Below are positions 15,906-17,498 of a DNA stretch of 17,498 nt, piece after piece. Position 1 is the first letter of the stretch, and every line of letters begins with the position of its first letter. Source of the DNA: Pseudomonadota bacterium (GTDB lineage Bacteria > Pseudomonadota > Alphaproteobacteria > Rhizobiales > Hyphomicrobiaceae); the NCBI GenBank assembly GCA_023430315.1, contig JAEZAW010000182.1:1-17498 (forward strand). The letters are read 5' to 3'. The notes beneath the pieces are model-generated. The model did no database searches. It was given only the letters and a program-made list of their open reading frames with translations, and was not told the DNA's origin. Position numbers and translations under genes: made by a program.

Positions 15906-16841
15906 ATGACTGCTCTGCAAAAGCCTGAGATCCTCGCGATCGGCGAGCCCATGATCGAATTCAACCAATCGGGGGGCGCGGGCTCGCGCAACTACCTGCA
16001 AGGTTTCGGCGGCGATACGTCCAACTTCGCCATCGCTGCCGCGCGGCAAGGCGCCAGGGCTGCCTATTTCACGCGCCTCGGCGACGACATCTACGGCCAA
16101 TTGCTGCGCGACCTCTGGGCGCGCGAGGGCGTCGATGCGAGCGCCGTCGAGAGCGATCCCGATGCCTTCACCGGCATCTATTTCGTGACGCACGGCGAGA
16201 CCGGTCACCAATTCTCATTCTTCCGCACGGGCTCTGCCGCAAGCCGCATGCATCCCATCCACCTGCCGCTCGCCATGATCCGCGGCGTCCGCGTGGTGCA
16301 CGTCTCAGGCATCTCGTTCGCCATCTCGGCAAGTGCTGCCGACACCTGTTATGCGGCCATCGAGGCAGCGCGAGCCGCCGGCGTGATGGTCTCGTTCGAT
16401 ACGAACCTGCGCCTGCGCCTCTGGTCGAAGGATCGCGCGCGCGGCGTCATGACCGACGTGATCGGCCTCGCCGACATCTGCCTGCCGAGCTACGACGACA
16501 TCGTTGTCATCACTGGGCTCACCGATCCCGAGAAGCTCGTCGACTTCTGCCTCCAACGCGGCGCTCGCATCGTCGCCCTCAAGCTCGGCGCGGACGGTGC
16601 GATCATCGCCGACCACACGCAGCGCATCCGCATCGGTCCGCATCGCTGCAATGCGGTCGATGCCACCGGCGCCGGCGATGTCTTCGGCGGTGCCTTCATC
16701 GCGCGCCTTCTCGCAGGCGATGATCTCGCTGCCGCCGGCCTCTACGCATCGGTTGCCGCCGCGCTCTCGACGGAAGGATATGGCGCTGTCGAGCCGATAC
16801 CAACGGCCGAGAAAGTTCGCCGTGCTCTGATGGGAACCTAG
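15906..16841 (+). CDS. kdgK: 2-keto-3-deoxygluconate kinase-like PfkB-family sugar kinase
   Basis: A 311-residue ribokinase/PfkB-family kinase. Signatures are GFGGDTSNFAIA (33-44), the substrate and lid region, SFDTNLRLRLW (163-173), which is characteristic of KDG kinases, and the ATP/anion-hole motif DATGAGD with the catalytic base D258. It most likely phosphorylates 2-keto-3-deoxygluconate to KDPG. The next gene is KDPG aldolase, the following step, which supports this specificity over fructokinase or ribokinase. The ATG at 15906 has a G-rich (GGGGG) ribosome-binding site seven bases upstream, and the gene starts 28 bases after the oxidoreductase, consistent with one transcript. Its stop codon TAG is part of the CTAG that begins the first palindrome downstream, so the palindrome abuts and may have set the C-terminus. 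Confidence 0.88.
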   Translation: MTALQKPEILAIGEPMIEFNQSGGAGSRNYLQGFGGDTSNFAIAAARQGARAAYFTRLGDDIYGQLLRDLWAREGVDASAVESDPDAFTGIYFVTHGETGHQFSFFRTGSAASRMHPIHLPLAMIRGVRVVHVSGISFAISASAADTCYAAIEAARAAGVMVSFDTNLRLRLWSKDRARGVMTDVIGLADICLPSYDDIVVITGLTDPEKLVDFCLQRGARIVALKLGADGAIIADHTQRIRIGPHRCNAVDATGAGDVFGGAFIARLLAGDDLAAAGLYASVAAALSTEGYGAVEPIPTAEKVRRALMGT

Positions 16842-16914
16842 TGTGATGATCAAGAAATTCGCCAGATCTCGCGGCTCGGCACAGAGCGAATTTCTCGATC
16901 TGAATTCACACTAG
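16838..16914. repeat. Palindromic element 1 (CTAGTGT-bounded) between kdgK and eda
   Basis: Outer arms CTAGTGTGA (16838-16846) and TCACACTAG (16906-16914) are perfectly complementary. Inner arms GATCAAGAAATTCGC (16848-16862) and GCGAATTTCTCGATC (16886-16900) match at 14 of 15 positions. One unpaired base on the left and five on the right join the two parts, with a 23-base loop. The RNA would form a long hairpin starting inside the kdgK stop codon. Its right arm resembles that of palindrome 2, so both look like copies of one repeat family. Confidence 0.85.
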
Positions 16915-16927
16915 AGAGTTTATGTTT

Positions 16928-17005
16928 CTAGTGTCCCTTTTGATTCCGAAGTTCGCTCGGGACACCAGCATCGAGGTTAAGCGAACTTCGGAATCGGGAC
17001 ACTAG
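16928..17005. repeat. Palindromic element 2 (CTAGTGTCCC / GGGACACTAG) before eda
   Basis: Outer arms CTAGTGTCCC (16928-16937) and GGGACACTAG (16996-17005) and inner arms GATTCCGAAGTTCGCT (16942-16957 less one, i.e. to 16956 from 16941-16942) and AGCGAACTTCGGAATC (16980-16995) are all perfectly complementary. That gives 26 pairs interrupted only by four extra T bases at 16938-16941 on the left. The loop is about 23 bases and holds another CGGGACAC. The element ends two bases before the eda ATG. A 13-base AT-rich stretch (16915-16927) separates it from palindrome 1. It could be a short repeat of the REP or MITE kind, or an mRNA hairpin with regulatory effect. Confidence 0.88.
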
Positions 17006-17007
17006 CC

Positions 17008-17498
17008 ATGACCGCACTCAAGCCCGACGCACCCGGCTGGCGCGAACAGGCCATCATCCCGGTCCTGACAGTGCGCAAGGCCGCGAACGCCGCCCGCACG
17101 GCTACGGTGCTTGCGGAAGCAGGCCTCAAGTTCATCGAGGTGACATTGCGCACACCGGAGTCGCTCGCGGCGATCCGCGCCATGGCGGCCGCCAACACGG
17201 GCGCGATCATCGGTGCGGGCAGTATCCGCTCGCCCCGCGACATCGATGATGCGGTTGCCGCGGGCGCCCAATTCCTGGTCTCGCCCGGACAGACCGACAC
17301 TTTGCTGAAGGCAGGCCTCGCGGCACCCGTTCCCTTCATTCCGGCCGCGGCCACGCCCGCGGAGATGATGCGCGCCATGGAGGCGGGCTTCCCCGTCGTA
17401 AAGTTCTTCCCCGCCGAGGCCTCGGGCGGCATCAAGGCGCTGAGTGCGATGCTGGCGCCGCTGCATGATCTGGCCGTCATGCCGACCGGCGGCATCAC
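17008..17498 (+). CDS. eda: KDPG (2-dehydro-3-deoxy-phosphogluconate) aldolase, 3' end outside window
   Basis: A class I aldolase that splits KDPG into pyruvate and glyceraldehyde-3-phosphate, the last step of the Entner-Doudoroff route and of KDG-producing sugar-acid pathways. The first 163 residues are visible of roughly 210. The catalytic glutamate is E44 in IEVTLRTP, the Schiff-base lysine is K132 in VVKFFPAE, GAGSI (69-73) and SPG (92-94) are phosphate- and substrate-site loops, and PTGGI closes the visible part. The ATG at 17008 has only GGGAC as a possible ribosome-binding site, which is inside the right arm of palindrome 2. It follows kdgK on the same strand, with the 166-base gap filled by the two palindromes. 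Confidence 0.95.
   Translation, partial: MTALKPDAPGWREQAIIPVLTVRKAANAARTATVLAEAGLKFIEVTLRTPESLAAIRAMAAANTGAIIGAGSIRSPRDIDDAVAAGAQFLVSPGQTDTLLKAGLAAPVPFIPAAATPAEMMRAMEAGFPVVKFFPAEASGGIKALSAMLAPLHDLAVMPTGGI

Noticed and set aside
16838..17005. Plain rho-independent terminators between kdgK and eda
   Set aside because: Neither hairpin is followed by a clear T-run, the arms are far longer than usual, and both share CTAGTGT ends and related arm sequences, so a repeat element fits better.

Overview
The window is GC-rich chromosomal DNA from an alphaproteobacterium, most likely of the order Hyphomicrobiales (Rhizobiales). The evidence is the sucD-sucA-odhB order, the alphaproteobacterial form of OdhA and SucD, the clpS-clpA pair, and coding sequence that strongly prefers G or C at third codon positions. 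Species cannot be named from the sequence alone. Almost all of it is ordinary core metabolism and protein quality control. No rRNA, tRNA, CRISPR array, transposase or phage gene was recognised.

Layout. Positions 1-5110 (minus strand) hold a TCA-cycle block read sucD, then sucA (2-oxoglutarate dehydrogenase E1), then odhB (E2, cut by the left edge). sucC, normally just before sucD, is not here. Its place is taken by a divergent plus-strand gene (5364-6518) for a PcfJ-like protein of unknown function. Positions 6531-7957 (minus) carry a rhodanese-domain protein translationally coupled to an LLM-class flavin oxidoreductase. A plus-strand HIT-family hydrolase (8123-8551) follows and converges on a minus-strand PAP2-type membrane phosphatase (8548-9504). 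AzlD/AzlC, a two-subunit branched-chain amino acid exporter, lies at 9580-10658. ClpA and its adaptor ClpS fill 10758-13569 on the minus strand, with a clear hairpin terminator after clpA.

From 14034 to the right edge everything reads plus: an FAH-family hydrolase, a CurA-like NADPH-dependent oxidoreductase, a 2-keto-3-deoxygluconate kinase and a KDPG aldolase (cut by the edge). The last two are consecutive steps that turn KDG into KDPG and then into pyruvate plus glyceraldehyde-3-phosphate.

The most unusual structure is the spacer between the KDG kinase and the aldolase (16838-17005). It is almost entirely two tandem imperfect palindromes, both bounded by CTAGTGT/ACACTAG. Their arms are related in sequence, so they look like two diverged copies of one small mobile or repetitive element. 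They touch the stop codon of the first gene and the ribosome-binding region of the second. No clearly new multi-gene system was found; this palindrome pair and the orphan PcfJ-like gene are the parts most worth checking.
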